Shown one piece after another: positions 26,556-37,722 of a stretch of DNA of 64,000 bases. Location: assembly GCF_024637875.1 (NCBI RefSeq), contig NZ_CP102451.1, positions 685,001-749,000 of the forward strand, read 5' to 3'. The DNA comes from Vagococcus luciliae (lineage in GTDB: Bacteria; Bacillota; Bacilli; Lactobacillales; Vagococcaceae). Below the pieces are notes generated by a model that saw nothing but the letters and a program-made list of their open reading frames with translations, ran no database searches and had not been told where the DNA came from. The translations under genes and the position numbers were made by a program. Each line of letters begins with the position of its first letter. Positions within the stretch are counted from its first letter, which is position 1.

Positions 26556-27803
26556 TTAACGTCTAGTTTGTCCTTCCCCAAAGATGATATATTTTGTGGT
26601 AGTTAATTCGTTTAATCCCATTGGACCTCTAGCGTGTAATTTTTGTGTGCTAATGCCAATTTCTCCACCAAATCCAAATACGCTACCATCAGTAAAGCGA
26701 GAAGATGCATTGACGTAAACAGCGGCTGCGTCAATTTGTTGCATAAATTTTTGAGAGTGCTGATAGCTGTCTGTTACAATCACTTCGGAATGTTTCGTTC
26801 CGTAATGGTTAATATGTTGGATAGCTTCATCTAGATTATTGACGATTTTTACAGATAAGATTAGGTCATTAAATTCTGTGGCAAAATCTTCCTCTGTTGC
26901 AAGTGTAGCAGAAGGTAGGTAAACCAAAGATGCTTGATCCGCTCTTAATTTAACATGATTGGCTTCAAGTTCAGGGTAAACCAGTTCAAAAAATTCCTTA
27001 GCAATAGTTGCGTTCACTAAAAGTGATTCTGTCGCATTGCATACTGAAGGACGTTGACACTTACCGTTAATCACAATATCTTTTGCCATAGTTAAATTGG
27101 CGTGTTCATCAACATATACATGACAGTTTCCAGTTCCAGTTTCAATAACAGGGACAGTGGCATTTTTAACCACAGATTGAATTAAGTTCGCACCACCACG
27201 AGGGATTAGAACATCTAGATAATCTGATAACTGCATGAATTTTGTTGCTGTTTCTCTTGAAGTATCATCAATGAATTGAACACAATATTTTGGAAAATCA
27301 ACTAGCTCTAAAGCCTGTTGAATCGATTGAACAAGTGCTCGATTAGAGTAAAAAGCTTCTTTTCCGCCGCGTAAGATGATGGCATTACCTGATTTTAGAG
27401 CAAGAGCTGATGCATCAGTTGTAACGTTAGGTCTTGATTCATAAATCATACCAATAACGCCTAATGGAACTCGTTGTTTTCCAATTAATAAATTATCCTC
27501 GTTTCGCCACATATGATCAACTTTTCCTATGGGGTCGTCTAAATCAATGGTTGTCTGAATGTCGTGTTGCATCGTATTAATTCGTTCTTTTGTGAGAAGT
27601 AGCCTGTCAATCATGGTTTCAGGAATCCCATTTTTATTAGCTAATTCAATATCTTTTTCATTTGCTGCCAAGATAATCTCCATATCTTTATCTAGCATTT
27701 TGATGATAGATTTTAGTGCATTATTTTTTTCTTTTGTTGTGGCATTATTCAAGAAAAAGGCCGATTTAGTTGCTTGTTTACCCAATATTTCTAATAGTGT
27801 CAT
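26556..27803 (-). CDS. proA: Glutamate-5-semialdehyde dehydrogenase (gamma-glutamyl phosphate reductase)
   Basis: Reduces gamma-glutamyl phosphate to glutamate semialdehyde, second step of proline synthesis. 415 residues, aldehyde dehydrogenase fold. Catalytic Cys lies in GKCQRPSVCNATESLL (about 252-258), with the NADP region IYESRPNVTTDAS and the C-terminal signature FGFGGEIGISTQKLHARGPMG. A GGAGG site precedes the ATG. It lies 27 bp after proB on the same strand. Confidence 0.96.
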   Translation of the reverse strand: MTLLEILGKQATKSAFFLNNATTKEKNNALKSIIKMLDKDMEIILAANEKDIELANKNGIPETMIDRLLLTKERINTMQHDIQTTIDLDDPIGKVDHMWRNEDNLLIGKQRVPLGVIGMIYESRPNVTTDASALALKSGNAIILRGGKEAFYSNRALVQSIQQALELVDFPKYCVQFIDDTSRETATKFMQLSDYLDVLIPRGGANLIQSVVKNATVPVIETGTGNCHVYVDEHANLTMAKDIVINGKCQRPSVCNATESLLVNATIAKEFFELVYPELEANHVKLRADQASLVYLPSATLATEEDFATEFNDLILSVKIVNNLDEAIQHINHYGTKHSEVIVTDSYQHSQKFMQQIDAAAVYVNASSRFTDGSVFGFGGEIGISTQKLHARGPMGLNELTTTKYIIFGEGQTRR

Positions 27804-27830
27804 TTAAAACTCCTCCTTTATAAGTTCTAG

Positions 27831-28634
27831 CTAATTTGAAAATAGTGTACCTACTTCTTTTCCCTCTAAAATGTCGAATAAAATAGCAGGATCTTTACCG
27901 CTAGCTAAAATCATTTGTGATTGATTGTCTAACACACGCTTTGCTGCTTTTAATTTACTTGTCATACCACCAGTTCCAAAAACGCTCCCTTTACCACCAG
28001 CTGCGTCTTCCATCATTTCTGTAATTTTTGTGATATGAGAGTACAATATCGCATCTGGATTAGTATGAGGATTATCACTATAAAAACCATCAATGTCTGA
28101 AAGCATTAGGAGTAGGTCTGCTTGTGCTAATTTACAAACAATAGCAGATAGTTGATCATTATCACCGAATTTTGTTAAGTGATCGAGTTCATCTACTGAG
28201 ACACTGTCATTTTCGTTTACGATTGGGATAACCCCCATAGTTAATAACTCCTCAAATGTATTAATAACATTTTGTCTACTTGTTGGGAAATCGATGACAT
28301 CACGAGTGAGTAATACTTGGGCTGATTGCTGGTGATAAGAAGTAAATCGTTGAGTGTATATCTTGATTAATTCAGATTGACCAATCGCTGCAACAGCCTG
28401 TTGTTTAGCTATAGTCTCAGGTCGTTTTTCTAATCCTAATAAGTTCATTCCAACACCAATTGCACCTGAAGAAACCAAGATAACCTCATATCCAAGTTGT
28501 CTTAAAGAAGATAAGGTAAAAGCTAATTGATCAATAGCACGTAAATTTATTTCAGAATTGGGTAGAACAAGAGAGCTTGTTCCAACTTTTATAACAAGTC
28601 GCTTGCTTTTTTTTAATAATGTTTTTCTGCTCAA
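27831..28634 (-). CDS. proB: Glutamate 5-kinase, short form without PUA domain
   Basis: Phosphorylates L-glutamate, first step of proline synthesis. 267 residues: only the amino-acid-kinase domain is present, without the C-terminal PUA domain of longer ProB proteins; short forms are common in streptococci and relatives. Motifs: VIKVGTSSLV, SSGAIGVGMNLL, NENDSVS, GDNDQLSA and GTGGMTSKLKAA. The start is TTG at 28634, seven bases after AGAGGG. Confidence 0.94.
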   Translation of the reverse strand: MSRKTLLKKSKRLVIKVGTSSLVLPNSEINLRAIDQLAFTLSSLRQLGYEVILVSSGAIGVGMNLLGLEKRPETIAKQQAVAAIGQSELIKIYTQRFTSYHQQSAQVLLTRDVIDFPTSRQNVINTFEELLTMGVIPIVNENDSVSVDELDHLTKFGDNDQLSAIVCKLAQADLLLMLSDIDGFYSDNPHTNPDAILYSHITKITEMMEDAAGGKGSVFGTGGMTSKLKAAKRVLDNQSQMILASGKDPAILFDILEGKEVGTLFSN

Positions 28635-28745
28635 AATAATCCCTCTTTTTTGTTTAATGGCTATTTTTTAAGTGCCTATGCTTGCTATAATAACGCATTT
28701 TTAATTGTGTTTCCACTAATAGAAAATGATTTTTGAAAATTAGTG

Positions 28746-28773
28746 TTGACTTTAAAAAAAATGAGTATATGAT
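28746..28773 (+). promoter_or_regulatory. Promoter of kup
   Basis: TTGACT (28746-28751), 16-bp spacer, TATGAT (28768-28773). It lies downstream of the first in-frame ATG (28733), which excludes that ATG as the start. A second candidate, an extended -10 TGCTATAAT (28683-28691), lies upstream. Confidence 0.65.
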
Positions 28774-28816
28774 TGTCATGAATACTAACTTTTTAAAGAG
28801 AAAAGGAGTGAAAAAG

Positions 28817-30862
28817 GTGAGTCAAAAATGTAATCCACAAGCAATTGATCGATTTACGCTAGGTGGAACGCTTGTTGCAATGGGAGTTGTTTATGGCGAT
28901 ATTGGTACTAGTCCATTATATGTCATGAAAGCCATTGTTGATGGTAATGGCGGGCTAGAGCATGTTTCAGAAACCTTTATTTTAGGTGCGGTATCACTAG
29001 TTTTTTGGACGTTAACTTTATTAACCACAATAAAATATGTCATGATTGCATTAAATGCAGATAACCACGGTGAAGGTGGTATTTTTTCACTCTTCACATT
29101 AGTTAGAAAAAATAGTCGATATTTATTATATCCGGCTATGCTAGGAGGAGCCACTTTACTGGCAGATGGTATATTAACTCCTGCTGTAACGGTCACAACA
29201 GCTGTTGAAGGCCTTCGAGGAATTCCCTCTTTCTATAATGTGTTTGGGGATAGCCAGCAAATCATTGTGATTATAACAGTTATTATTATCTTTTCCCTTT
29301 TTATGGTTCAACGTTTAGGCACTAAAAAAGTGGGGACAGCTTTTGGTCCAATTATGTTTAGCTGGTTTACATTCATTGGTTTGATTGGTTTATCTAATTT
29401 TATGGGGAATTTATCTGTGATTCGTGCATTAAATCCTTATTATGCTGTTCATTTACTATTCTCTGAAGAAAATAAATTAGGTATTTTAATTTTAGGTAGT
29501 GTATTTTTAGCGACAACAGGGGCCGAAGCATTATATTCTGATTTAGGTCATGCTGGTAGAAAAAATATTCGTGTTAGTTGGCCATATATTAAAGTATGTT
29601 TGGTATTAAATTACTTTGGTCAAGCTGCTTGGATTATTCGTGTGAAAGATTTACCGGAATATCAAGATATCGATATGTTGAATCCGTTTTTTAGAATGAT
29701 GCCACAATCATTGACCATTATTGGTGTTATCTTTGCAACAGTAGCTGCTATTATTGCGTCACAATCGTTGATTTCTGGCTCTTATACATTAGCTTCAGAA
29801 GCAATTAAGTTACGTCTATTACCAAGAATGAAGATTATTTATCCGACTGATCAAAAAGGACAATTATATATTCCAGCTATTAATAATATGTTAATGGTGG
29901 GTTGTTTAGCCATTGTTTTTGGTTTCCGGACATCTGCTCGAATGGAAGCAGCTTATGGGTTAGCCATTACGATTACGATGTTAATGACAACTATTTTGTT
30001 ACTTGTATATTTATTGCAAGAGGGAACACCAAAACCTTTAGCGTACTTGATTTTTATCTTTTTTGGAACGATTGAGAGTATCTTTTTTGTTTCTAGTGCA
30101 TCTAAGTTTATGCACGGAGGTTACGTTGCTTTAGGTATGGCGTTAGTTATTTTCTTGATCATGTTAATTTGGCATCGAGGTAATATGATTACAGAGGCAA
30201 CATCAAAACGTATCTCTTTATATGATTATAAAGGACAATTAGGTGAGTTAAGAGATGATACGGATTGGCCACAGTTACAAACAAATTTAGTCTTTTTAAC
30301 TTCTAAAATAAAGGGGCACCTGATTAGTCGAGAAATTATGTATTCAATATTAGATAAAAGCCCAAAACGTGCGAAAGTTTATTGGTTCGTTAATGTCTTT
30401 GTGACAGATGAACCGTATACCAAAGAATATTATGTAGATATGATGGATACTGATTATATTGTCAATGTCCAACTTCGTTTAGGATTTAAAATGCCACAAG
30501 AAGTTAACGTCTATCTAAGACAAATTGTACATGATTTAATGAACGAAGGAAAACTACCGAAACAACCACAAAAATATTCTATTACACCAGGAAGAGATAC
30601 AGGAGATTTTTCATTTGTTTTAATACGTGAAGAATTATCCCGTGTAACGGAGTTGAATTGGTTAGATACTTTAGTGATGCAAGCAAAATTAGGAATCAAA
30701 CGGCGAGCAGTTGATCCTGCTAAATGGTATGGGTTGGAATATAGTGATGTGATTACAGAATATGTTCCACTTGTTATTCAACCTAAGCGAAACAAAGTAA
30801 CATTAAAACAAGTACCAGTTGAAGAATTTGATGAAGATGACGATGAATTACATAATTTATAA
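28817..30862 (+). CDS. kup: Kup-type potassium uptake protein
   Basis: 681-residue K+/H+ symporter. The GTG at 28817 follows GGAG by eight bases and lies about 37 nt after the predicted transcription start; the longer reading from 28733 overlaps the promoter. N-terminal [14 protein letters not shown] is the family signature. Residues about 15-440 carry some twelve membrane helices and the C-terminal about 200 residues are cytoplasmic. Kup proteins in Firmicutes often respond to c-di-AMP, but no ydaO-type riboswitch is visible here. Confidence 0.93.
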   Translation: MSQKCNPQAIDRFTLGGTLVAMGVVYGDIGTSPLYVMKAIVDGNGGLEHVSETFILGAVSLVFWTLTLLTTIKYVMIALNADNHGEGGIFSLFTLVRKNSRYLLYPAMLGGATLLADGILTPAVTVTTAVEGLRGIPSFYNVFGDSQQIIVIITVIIIFSLFMVQRLGTKKVGTAFGPIMFSWFTFIGLIGLSNFMGNLSVIRALNPYYAVHLLFSEENKLGILILGSVFLATTGAEALYSDLGHAGRKNIRVSWPYIKVCLVLNYFGQAAWIIRVKDLPEYQDIDMLNPFFRMMPQSLTIIGVIFATVAAIIASQSLISGSYTLASEAIKLRLLPRMKIIYPTDQKGQLYIPAINNMLMVGCLAIVFGFRTSARMEAAYGLAITITMLMTTILLLVYLLQEGTPKPLAYLIFIFFGTIESIFFVSSASKFMHGGYVALGMALVIFLIMLIWHRGNMITEATSKRISLYDYKGQLGELRDDTDWPQLQTNLVFLTSKIKGHLISREIMYSILDKSPKRAKVYWFVNVFVTDEPYTKEYYVDMMDTDYIVNVQLRLGFKMPQEVNVYLRQIVHDLMNEGKLPKQPQKYSITPGRDTGDFSFVLIREELSRVTELNWLDTLVMQAKLGIKRRAVDPAKWYGLEYSDVITEYVPLVIQPKRNKVTLKQVPVEEFDEDDDELHNL

Positions 30863-30865
30863 AAG

Positions 30866-30898
30866 AAAGAGTAAGATTTATTTTTACTCTTTTTATTT
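30866..30898 (+). terminator. Terminator after kup
   Basis: AAAGAGTAA (30866-30874) pairs with TTACTCTTT (30884-30892), followed by TTATTTG. Perfect 9-bp stem. Confidence 0.8.
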
Positions 30899-30950
30899 GT
30901 CTATTTTTCGGTTAGGATTAAAGAAATCAAAAGATAAAGGAAGGTAACAC

Positions 30951-31478
30951 ATGAAGAAAGTAAGAGGATTTGAAAAAGTATCAACATTTGAGAATATCAA
31001 TCTACCAAAAAGAGCAACAAAAAATGCAGCAGGGTATGATTTTGAATCAGCTGTTGATATTGTGATTCCAAGTATTTGGAAACAAGGAATTGCGAAAGTA
31101 TTAAAGGCTATTTTATTAAAAGAAGACATATTTGTTGATGCTGATATGCAAAAAGAATTAAAATCAACACTTGTTCCGACAGGTGTGAAATCTTATATGG
31201 GGGATGATGAGTTTTTACAGATTGCCAATCGATCAAGCAACCCGTTAAAAAATTTTTTAGTTTTGACAAATGGTGTGGGAGTTATAGACAGTGACTATTA
31301 TGATAATCCAGATAATGAAGGACATATCATGATTCAGCTACTAAACTTTGGCTTAACTGATAAGCAGATTAAAAAAGGAGATCGTATCGCTCAAGGCATC
31401 TTTTTACCATTCTTAAAAGCAGACAATGATTTAGTGCAAACAAAGAGAACAGGTGGGTTCGGGTCGTCTGGTAAATAA
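30951..31478 (+). CDS. dut: dUTP diphosphatase family protein
   Basis: 175 residues. It hydrolyses dUTP to dUMP, keeping uracil out of DNA. Trimeric dUTPase motifs are visible: AAGYDFESA (motif 1), IANRSSNPLKN (motif 2), NGVGVIDSDYYDNPDNEGHI (motif 3), KKGDRIAQGIF (motif 4) and the glycine-rich C-terminus RTGGFGSSGK (motif 5). An insertion around residues 40-65 makes it longer than the minimal enzyme. GGAAGG precedes ATG 30951. RadA follows. Confidence 0.88.
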   Translation: MKKVRGFEKVSTFENINLPKRATKNAAGYDFESAVDIVIPSIWKQGIAKVLKAILLKEDIFVDADMQKELKSTLVPTGVKSYMGDDEFLQIANRSSNPLKNFLVLTNGVGVIDSDYYDNPDNEGHIMIQLLNFGLTDKQIKKGDRIAQGIFLPFLKADNDLVQTKRTGGFGSSGK

Positions 31479-31587
31479 TTCTTTAAAGAGTCACAGTTTT
31501 TATTAGAATCGGACAATTTATGTTAAAATACGTTTATAAGTATTTTATTTTATAAAGAACTAAAAATTGTAAGATAAGGATGATTTT

Positions 31588-32958
31588 GTGGCAAAAAAAA
31601 AGAGAAATGAGTTTGTTTGTCAAACGTGTGGTTATATCTCTCCAAAGTATCTGGGTCGTTGTCCTAACTGTGGTGAATGGAATACATTAGTGGAAGAAAT
31701 TCCTTCAGATACCCCCACTAGACATAGTCGAGTAAGTTTGACGGGTGAAATGAGCAAACCTCAAAAGTTAAAAGAAGTCGCTACACAAAAAGAACGGCGT
31801 ATAAAAACACAATTAGGTGAATTAAATAGAGTATTAGGCGGGGGTGTTGTTCCAGGATCAATGGTCTTAATTGGTGGAGATCCTGGTATTGGAAAATCAA
31901 CACTATTACTACAAGTATCTCAACAACTTAGCCTGTTAAAAGGAAATGTGTTATATGTATCTGGTGAAGAGAGTTCGCAACAGATTAAAATGCGTGCAGA
32001 ACGCTTGGCTGATGGGACAAATGATTTTTATGTTTATCCAGAAACGGATATGGGTCGCATTAAACAAGTTATCGAGCAATTGACACCAGACTATGTGATT
32101 ATTGATTCGATTCAGACAATGGTTCATCCGGAAACGGAAAGTGCTGCAGGAAGTGTCAGTCAAGTGCGTGCTAACACTGCTGAATTAATGCAAATAGCTA
32201 AGACTAATAATATTGCCATTTTTATTGTAGGGCATGTGACAAAAGAAGGCTCGCTTGCTGGACCAAGAATGTTAGAGCACATGGTTGATACAGTACTTTA
32301 TTTTGAAGGAGATAGACATCATACATTTAGAATATTGCGTGCTGTAAAAAATCGTTTTGGTTCAACGAATGAAATAGGTATTTTTGAAATGAGACAAGCT
32401 GGTTTAGTGGAAGTGTTAAATCCATCTGAAGCTTTCTTGGAAGAGAGAATTGATGGGGCAACTGGTTCAGCGATTGTCTGCTCAATGGAAGGAACGCGAC
32501 CTATCTTAGCTGAAATTCAATCACTTGTAACGCCATCTGTTTTTGGAAATGCGAAACGAACAGCAACAGGTCTTGACTATAATCGTGTTTCACTGATTAT
32601 GGCTGTATTAGAAAAACGTGCCGGATTATTGTTACAAAATCAAGATGCTTATCTGAAGGCTGTGGGGGGCGTAAAACTGGATGAGCCAGCAATTGATTTA
32701 TCAATTGCAGTTAGTATTGCCTCAAGTTATAAAGATAAAGGCACATCTCCACAGGACTGTTTCATCGGTGAAATTGGGTTGACTGGTGAAATTAGACGAG
32801 TGAATCGTATAGAGCAGCGTGTAGGAGAAGCACAGAAATTAGGATTTAGACGAGTCTTTATTCCTATTAATAATCTACAAGGGTGGACACCACCAACTGG
32901 AATTGAAGTGATTGGTGTCGAGACACTATCTGAAACATTATTTAAAGTATTTTCCTAA
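31588..32958 (+). CDS. radA: DNA repair protein RadA (Sms)
   Basis: 456 residues, GTG start at 31588 behind AAGGATG. It has an N-terminal zinc finger ([18 protein letters not shown]), a RecA-like ATPase with Walker [11 protein letters not shown] (about 95-104), the RadA signature [11 protein letters not shown], and a C-terminal Lon-protease-like domain. It drives branch migration during recombination and acts in natural transformation in some Gram-positive bacteria. Followed after 20 bp by yacL, as in many Firmicutes. Confidence 0.96.
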   Translation: MAKKKRNEFVCQTCGYISPKYLGRCPNCGEWNTLVEEIPSDTPTRHSRVSLTGEMSKPQKLKEVATQKERRIKTQLGELNRVLGGGVVPGSMVLIGGDPGIGKSTLLLQVSQQLSLLKGNVLYVSGEESSQQIKMRAERLADGTNDFYVYPETDMGRIKQVIEQLTPDYVIIDSIQTMVHPETESAAGSVSQVRANTAELMQIAKTNNIAIFIVGHVTKEGSLAGPRMLEHMVDTVLYFEGDRHHTFRILRAVKNRFGSTNEIGIFEMRQAGLVEVLNPSEAFLEERIDGATGSAIVCSMEGTRPILAEIQSLVTPSVFGNAKRTATGLDYNRVSLIMAVLEKRAGLLLQNQDAYLKAVGGVKLDEPAIDLSIAVSIASSYKDKGTSPQDCFIGEIGLTGEIRRVNRIEQRVGEAQKLGFRRVFIPINNLQGWTPPTGIEVIGVETLSETLFKVFS

Positions 32959-32978
32959 GTAAAGGAGGAAAGATAAGT

Positions 32979-34064
32979 ATGCAGAAAAAAATATATGCGA
33001 TGGTGATGGCTATTGTTGGATTTAGTTTAGGTGTGGCATTATTCCCATTACTATGGAAAGCGACAAATCAAGAAACACTCAGTTGGTTAAATAACGATAT
33101 TACTAACGGAATTATTGGTGCTATTATTTTTGTAATTATTGCGACTTTAACTGAGCGATACTTGGTATCAGGTTTAAAAAAAATAGAAAAATTTATTACA
33201 GAACAAAGTCTATCAGATTTGTTATTTGGAAGTATTAGTACAATTATTGGATTACTCTTAGGGGCACTTATTTCTGTTCCATTTTATTCATTGCCACTTA
33301 TTATACCGGCAATTATTATGTTAATTACAGGATATTTAGGTTTTAGAGTTGGAACAATGAAAACTGAAGATTTTAAAAAACTTTTTATGCCAAAATCAAA
33401 AAAAGTATCAGAGGACATCTTAGACCGTCGAGTTGATGATTATTTTCATAAATACAAAGTATTAGATACTAGTGTTATTATTGACGGGCGTATTTATGAT
33501 ATAGCTAAAACTGGGTTCATTGAAGGAACATTGTTAATTCCAAATTTTGTTTTATATGAATTACAATACATTGCGGATTCAGGCGATAGTATGAAACGCG
33601 TTCGCGGGCGTCGGGGGTTAGATATCTTAAACGCCTTACAAAAAGAAGAAAATATCTCGGTTGAAATGTATGAAGGCGATTTTGAAGATATTCAAGAAGT
33701 TGATAGTAAATTGATTAAGTTAGCTAAATTGTTAGATGGAATTGTCGTGACAAATGACTACAATCTTAATAAAGTCTGTGAATTTCAAAATGTGCCAGTA
33801 TTTAACATTAACGCGTTAGCTAACGCGGTTAAACCAGTTGTCATACCTGGTGAAACAATGGATGTTGTTGTAATGAAAGATGGAACAGAACGACAACAAG
33901 GTGTAGCATATTTAGATGATGGGACAATGGTTGTGGTTGAAGATGGTAAACACTTTATGAATAAAAAAATTAACGTCATCGTGACCAGTGCACTACAAAC
34001 AGCAGCGGGTCGAATGATTTTTGCTAAGCCTAGTCATTCCCAAACAACATTAAATGCTGATTAA
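32979..34064 (+). CDS. yacL: PIN/TRAM-domain membrane protein YacL
   Basis: 361 residues. Four N-terminal membrane helices (about 1-125) precede a PIN-like nuclease domain with acidic residues in VLDTSVIIDGRIYDI and VTNDYNLNKV. A C-terminal TRAM domain (VVMKDGTERQQGVAYLDDGTMVVVEDG) binds RNA in related proteins. The cellular role of YacL is not established. AAAGGAGG precedes the ATG; the gene lies between radA and gltX, its normal neighbourhood. Confidence 0.93.
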   Translation: MQKKIYAMVMAIVGFSLGVALFPLLWKATNQETLSWLNNDITNGIIGAIIFVIIATLTERYLVSGLKKIEKFITEQSLSDLLFGSISTIIGLLLGALISVPFYSLPLIIPAIIMLITGYLGFRVGTMKTEDFKKLFMPKSKKVSEDILDRRVDDYFHKYKVLDTSVIIDGRIYDIAKTGFIEGTLLIPNFVLYELQYIADSGDSMKRVRGRRGLDILNALQKEENISVEMYEGDFEDIQEVDSKLIKLAKLLDGIVVTNDYNLNKVCEFQNVPVFNINALANAVKPVVIPGETMDVVVMKDGTERQQGVAYLDDGTMVVVEDGKHFMNKKINVIVTSALQTAAGRMIFAKPSHSQTTLNAD

Positions 34065-34091
34065 TTGTTAAAAAAGTCTTAAGAAAGTGCC

Positions 34092-34120
34092 TTTACTATT
34101 TAAGTAAATGAATGTAAACT
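34092..34120 (+). promoter_or_regulatory. Probable promoter of gltX
   Basis: TTTACT (34092-34097), 17-bp spacer, TAAACT (34115-34120), lying between yacL and gltX. Both boxes deviate from consensus. Confidence 0.45.
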
Positions 34121-34164
34121 AAAGGCATAGGAAGCGATAATACGTGAACAAGGAAGGTAATATC

Positions 34165-35640
34165 ATGGGAAATAAAGTACGTGTCAGATATGCACCAAGT
34201 CCAACAGGTCATTTGCATATTGGAAATGCCAGAACAGCATTATTTAATTATTTATTTGCTCGTCATCATGATGGCGATTTTATTATTCGTATTGAGGATA
34301 CAGATCAAAAACGTAACATTGAGGATGGAGAAAAAAGTCAGTTAGATAACTTAGCATGGTTAAATATTGATTGGGATGAGTCACCTGCTAAACCAGGTGC
34401 TTATGGTCCTTACCGTCAATCAGAAAGAAAAGATATTTATCAACCATTAGTCGATCAATTATTAGCTAGTAATTTGGCTTACAAATGCTACTGTACAGAA
34501 GAAGAATTAGAAGCAGAACGTGAAAGCCAACGTAGCCGTGGTCAAATTCCACGTTATAATGGAAAATGTGCTCATTTAACACCAGAACAACAAGCAGCAA
34601 AAGAAGCTGAAGGTATCACACCAGTTGTTCGTTTTAGAGTGCCAAAAGGCGAAGAATACACATTTGATGATATTGTGAAAGGAAATATAACCTTTGAATC
34701 TGATAGTGTTGGTGGAGATTTTGTTATCTTAAAGCGTGATGGCATGCCAACTTATAATTTTGCCGTAGCCGTGGATGATCATTTGATGAAAATCACGCAT
34801 GTTTTACGTGGGGATGATCATATTGCAAACACACCCAAACAATTAATGATCTATGAAGCATTTGGTTGGACACCACCAAGATTTGGTCATATGACATTAA
34901 TCATTAATACTGAAACAGGTAAAAAATTGAGTAAACGTGATGAAACGATTCTACAATTTATCGAACAATATCGTGAATTAGGTTATTTACCAGAAGCAAT
35001 GTTTAATTTCATTAGTTTGTTAGGCTGGTCTCCAGTGGGTGAAGAAGAAATCTTTAGCCAAGAAGAATTGATTAAAATATTCGATGCTGATCGTTTAGGT
35101 AAATCTCCTGCAGCGTTTGATAATAAGAAACTTGAATGGATTAGTAACCAATACATGAAGCAACTTGATAGAAAAACAATGGCAGAGATGGCCTTACCTT
35201 ATTTAATTGAAGCAGGATTAGTAGAAGAAAATCCAACTGCTGAAAAACAAGCTTGGGTTGAAGAATTAGTGAGTCTTTACCAACCACAAATGAGTTATGC
35301 AAAAGAAATCGTTGAATTATCAAGTTTATTCTTTAATGATACATTGTCATTTGATGAATCTGCTAAAGAAGTCCTATCAGATGAACAAGTGTCAGAAGTA
35401 TTAGAAGCATTTAAAGCTCAATTGAATGAATTAGATGAATTTGATGTTCCAACAATTAAGAAAGCCATTAAAGCTGTTCAAAAAGAAACAGGAGCTAAAG
35501 GTAAAAAATTATTTATGCCAATTCGTGTAGCAGTCAGTGGACAAATGCATGGTCCAGAATTAGCAGAAACGATTCTTTTATTAGGTAAAGAGCAAGCAAC
35601 AGAACATATTAATTTAGCATTAAAAGAAATACAAGGATAA
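34165..35640 (+). CDS. gltX: Glutamyl-tRNA synthetase
   Basis: 491 residues. ATG 34165 follows AGGAAGG by eight bases and gives the standard N-terminus [15 protein letters not shown]; the GTG at 34144 is less well placed. HIGH motif is GHLHIGNA (about 14-21) and the KMSKS equivalent is KKLSKRDE (about 252-259). In Firmicutes the enzyme charges both tRNA-Glu and tRNA-Gln, with later amidation (family knowledge). It is followed directly by the cysS T-box. Confidence 0.97.
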   Translation: MGNKVRVRYAPSPTGHLHIGNARTALFNYLFARHHDGDFIIRIEDTDQKRNIEDGEKSQLDNLAWLNIDWDESPAKPGAYGPYRQSERKDIYQPLVDQLLASNLAYKCYCTEEELEAERESQRSRGQIPRYNGKCAHLTPEQQAAKEAEGITPVVRFRVPKGEEYTFDDIVKGNITFESDSVGGDFVILKRDGMPTYNFAVAVDDHLMKITHVLRGDDHIANTPKQLMIYEAFGWTPPRFGHMTLIINTETGKKLSKRDETILQFIEQYRELGYLPEAMFNFISLLGWSPVGEEEIFSQEELIKIFDADRLGKSPAAFDNKKLEWISNQYMKQLDRKTMAEMALPYLIEAGLVEENPTAEKQAWVEELVSLYQPQMSYAKEIVELSSLFFNDTLSFDESAKEVLSDEQVSEVLEAFKAQLNELDEFDVPTIKKAIKAVQKETGAKGKKLFMPIRVAVSGQMHGPELAETILLLGKEQATEHINLALKEIQG

Positions 35641-35650
35641 GAAAAGTAAG

Positions 35651-35868
35651 TGATAAATTGTCTTTAGAGAGCTTGTGGTGGGTGCGAACAAGTGTTAATT
35701 TATCAGTGAAGTGCCTCTTTGAGTAGGATAAGTGAAGTAAGTAGCTTGTCTCGTGTGATAGACGTTATGTTATCAAAAAGATTCACTGTATCAAGTGAAT
35801 GAAGAAAAGTGGAACCACGTGAGAACGTCTTTTAACAAACAATTTGTTAAAAGACGTTCTTTTTTTAT
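35651..35868 (+). promoter_or_regulatory. T-box riboswitch controlling cysS, Cys (TGC) specifier
   Basis: The leader has a stem I base (GATAAATT 35652-35659 with AATTTATC 35697-35704), the conserved AGAGAGC and GGTGGGTGCGAACAAG segments, and a specifier region GTGAAG-TGC-CTC with TGC at 35712-35714. The T-box sequence AAGTGGAACCACGTGAG is at 35807-35823, ahead of a strong terminator. Uncharged tRNA-Cys would pair with the specifier and T-box and allow read-through. No separate promoter is clear, so it may be transcribed from gltX. Confidence 0.9.
35822..35867 (+). terminator. T-box terminator ahead of cysS
   Basis: AGAACGTCTTTTAACA (35822-35837) pairs perfectly with TGTTAAAAGACGTTCT (35845-35860), followed by seven T. 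Confidence 0.92.
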
Positions 35869-35887
35869 CTATGAGAGGAGCAAGTAT

Positions 35888-37306
35888 ATGGGAATACAGA
35901 TATATAATACATTAAGTCGAAAAAAAGAAAATTTTGTACCAATTAAACCAAATGAAGTGAGCATGTATTTGTGCGGTCCGACTGTTTATAATTACATTCA
36001 TATAGGAAATGCTAGAAGTACAGTCGCTTTTGATACAGTTAGACGTTATTTTGAATTTAGAGGATATAAGGTTAATTATGTCTCAAACTTTACAGATGTG
36101 GATGATAAAATCATTAAGACGGCTAACCAGGAAGGAATTTCAACGAAGGAATTAGCAGATAAATATATAGAGGCTTTTAAAGAAGATACGGGAAAACTAA
36201 ATGTTCAACCAGCTTGTTTACATCCACGTGTTGTTGATCATATTGATGATATCATTGAGTTTGTTTCTGTTTTAATTGATAAAGGTTATGCATATGAGTC
36301 ACAAGGAGATGTGTATTACCGCACACGACTATTTAAACCTTATGGACAATTAAGTAATAAAAGCATAGATGAGTTAGAGACAGGTGCTAGTCAAAGAACT
36401 GGTACTGAATCAGCTAAAAAAGAGGACCCATTAGACTTTGCTTTATGGAAAGAAGCAAAAGAGCATGAGGTTTCATGGGATTCTCCATGGGGAAAAGGTC
36501 GCCCAGGATGGCACATTGAGTGCTCTGTGATGGCAACAAAACATTTAGGTGATACAATAGATATTCACGCAGGTGGTCAAGACTTAGAATTTCCTCATCA
36601 TGAAAATGAAATTGCTCAAAGTGAAGCAAAAACTGATCAGACATTTGCTCATTATTGGATGCATAACGCTTATTTAACAGTCGGTGAATCAGGTGAGAAA
36701 ATGAGTAAATCACTTGGTAATTTCATAACGGCACATGAATTGATGAAAGACGTTTCACCAGAAGTTGTGCGCTTTGCCTTATCAACCACTCATTATCGTC
36801 GTCCAATGCCATTTAATGACACCACGATTAAAGAAGCAACGACTAATTTAGGACGTATTAAAAGTAGTTACAATAATGCGAGTTTCCGATTAGAAACGTC
36901 AGTTGATTCTTTAGAAAACGATCATGATTGGTTAAAAGAATTATCTACTTTGATGATGGAATTTGTCACAGAGATGGACGATGATTTTAATGCCGCAAAT
37001 GGTATTACAGTAGTTTATCAGTTAGTGAAACACTTAAATCGTTACTTAGAAGAAGAGATGGTTTCTAAGGAAGTTATATCTGCCTATCAAGAAACGCTAG
37101 AAAAATTAATGCTTATTTTTGGTATTGAACTAGCTAATAGCGAGGATTTATTAGATGAAGATATTGATGCGTTAATTTCTGAGAGAAATACGGCACGTAA
37201 AGAAAAAAACTTTGCTAGAAGTGATGAAATTCGTGATTTATTAAAAGAACAAGGGATTATTTTAGAAGATACCCCTCAAGGAACAAGATGGAGTAGAAGT
37301 GAATGA
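35888..37306 (+). CDS. cysS: Cysteinyl-tRNA synthetase
   Basis: 472 residues. ATG 35888 follows GAGGAG; the frame is open back to 35795 only because the T-box leader lacks stops. HIGH motif is YIHIGNA (about 38-44), KMSKS is [10 protein letters not shown] (about 265-274), and zinc ligands include Cys in LCGPTVYN and [11 protein letters not shown]. Its last bases overlap mrnC (ATGA). The order gltX-cysS-mrnC-rlmB-rae1 is conserved in Firmicutes. Confidence 0.97.
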   Translation: MGIQIYNTLSRKKENFVPIKPNEVSMYLCGPTVYNYIHIGNARSTVAFDTVRRYFEFRGYKVNYVSNFTDVDDKIIKTANQEGISTKELADKYIEAFKEDTGKLNVQPACLHPRVVDHIDDIIEFVSVLIDKGYAYESQGDVYYRTRLFKPYGQLSNKSIDELETGASQRTGTESAKKEDPLDFALWKEAKEHEVSWDSPWGKGRPGWHIECSVMATKHLGDTIDIHAGGQDLEFPHHENEIAQSEAKTDQTFAHYWMHNAYLTVGESGEKMSKSLGNFITAHELMKDVSPEVVRFALSTTHYRRPMPFNDTTIKEATTNLGRIKSSYNNASFRLETSVDSLENDHDWLKELSTLMMEFVTEMDDDFNAANGITVVYQLVKHLNRYLEEEMVSKEVISAYQETLEKLMLIFGIELANSEDLLDEDIDALISERNTARKEKNFARSDEIRDLLKEQGIILEDTPQGTRWSRSE

Positions 37307-37722
37307 CAAATGAAAAAGACTATACCTTACTAAGTGGATTAACTCTTGCTTACGTGGGGGACGCCATATATGAAACATATATCCGTGATTATTTAGTAAA
37401 AAGTGGACAAACACGCCCCAATCAATTACACCGTTTAGCAACACACTATGTATCAGCTAAAGCACAACATTATTTGATTGAGCAAATGATGGAACAAGGA
37501 CTTTTAACTGATGAAGAACAAGATATGTATCGACGCGGCCGCAATGCCAAAAGCCACACAAGTGCAAAAAATACTTCCGTGTCGGTGTACCGATCATCCA
37601 CAGGTTTTGAAGCATTGATGGGATATTTACATTTAACAGAACAAAAAGAACGCTTAGAAGAAGTCATTGCATGGTGTATTCAAACAATAGGAGAAAAAAA
37701 TAATGAGAAAACCGCAAAATAA
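37303..37722 (+). CDS. mrnC: Mini-ribonuclease III
   Basis: 139 residues, an RNase III catalytic domain without the dsRNA-binding domain. It matures 23S rRNA ends. The signature [17 protein letters not shown] (about 14-30) carries the acidic metal ligand, and [11 protein letters not shown] lies near the middle. It overlaps cysS upstream by 4 bp and rlmB downstream by 20 bp. Confidence 0.93.
   Translation: MTNEKDYTLLSGLTLAYVGDAIYETYIRDYLVKSGQTRPNQLHRLATHYVSAKAQHYLIEQMMEQGLLTDEEQDMYRRGRNAKSHTSAKNTSVSVYRSSTGFEALMGYLHLTEQKERLEEVIAWCIQTIGEKNNEKTAK

Noticed and set aside
28621-28816. c-di-AMP (ydaO) riboswitch before kup
   Set aside because: Too short a leader after the promoter at 28746-28773 and none of the conserved ydaO segments; only a CACTAAT/ATTAGTG inverted repeat is seen.
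34089-34126. Inverted repeat GCCTTTA / TAAAGGC around the gltX promoter
   Set aside because: Arms of only 7 bp around a 25-bp loop that is the promoter itself; likely chance.
35795-35887. N-terminal extension of CysS
   Set aside because: The frame happens to be open through the T-box terminator. The ATG at 35888 has the ribosome-binding site and the normal CysS N-terminus.
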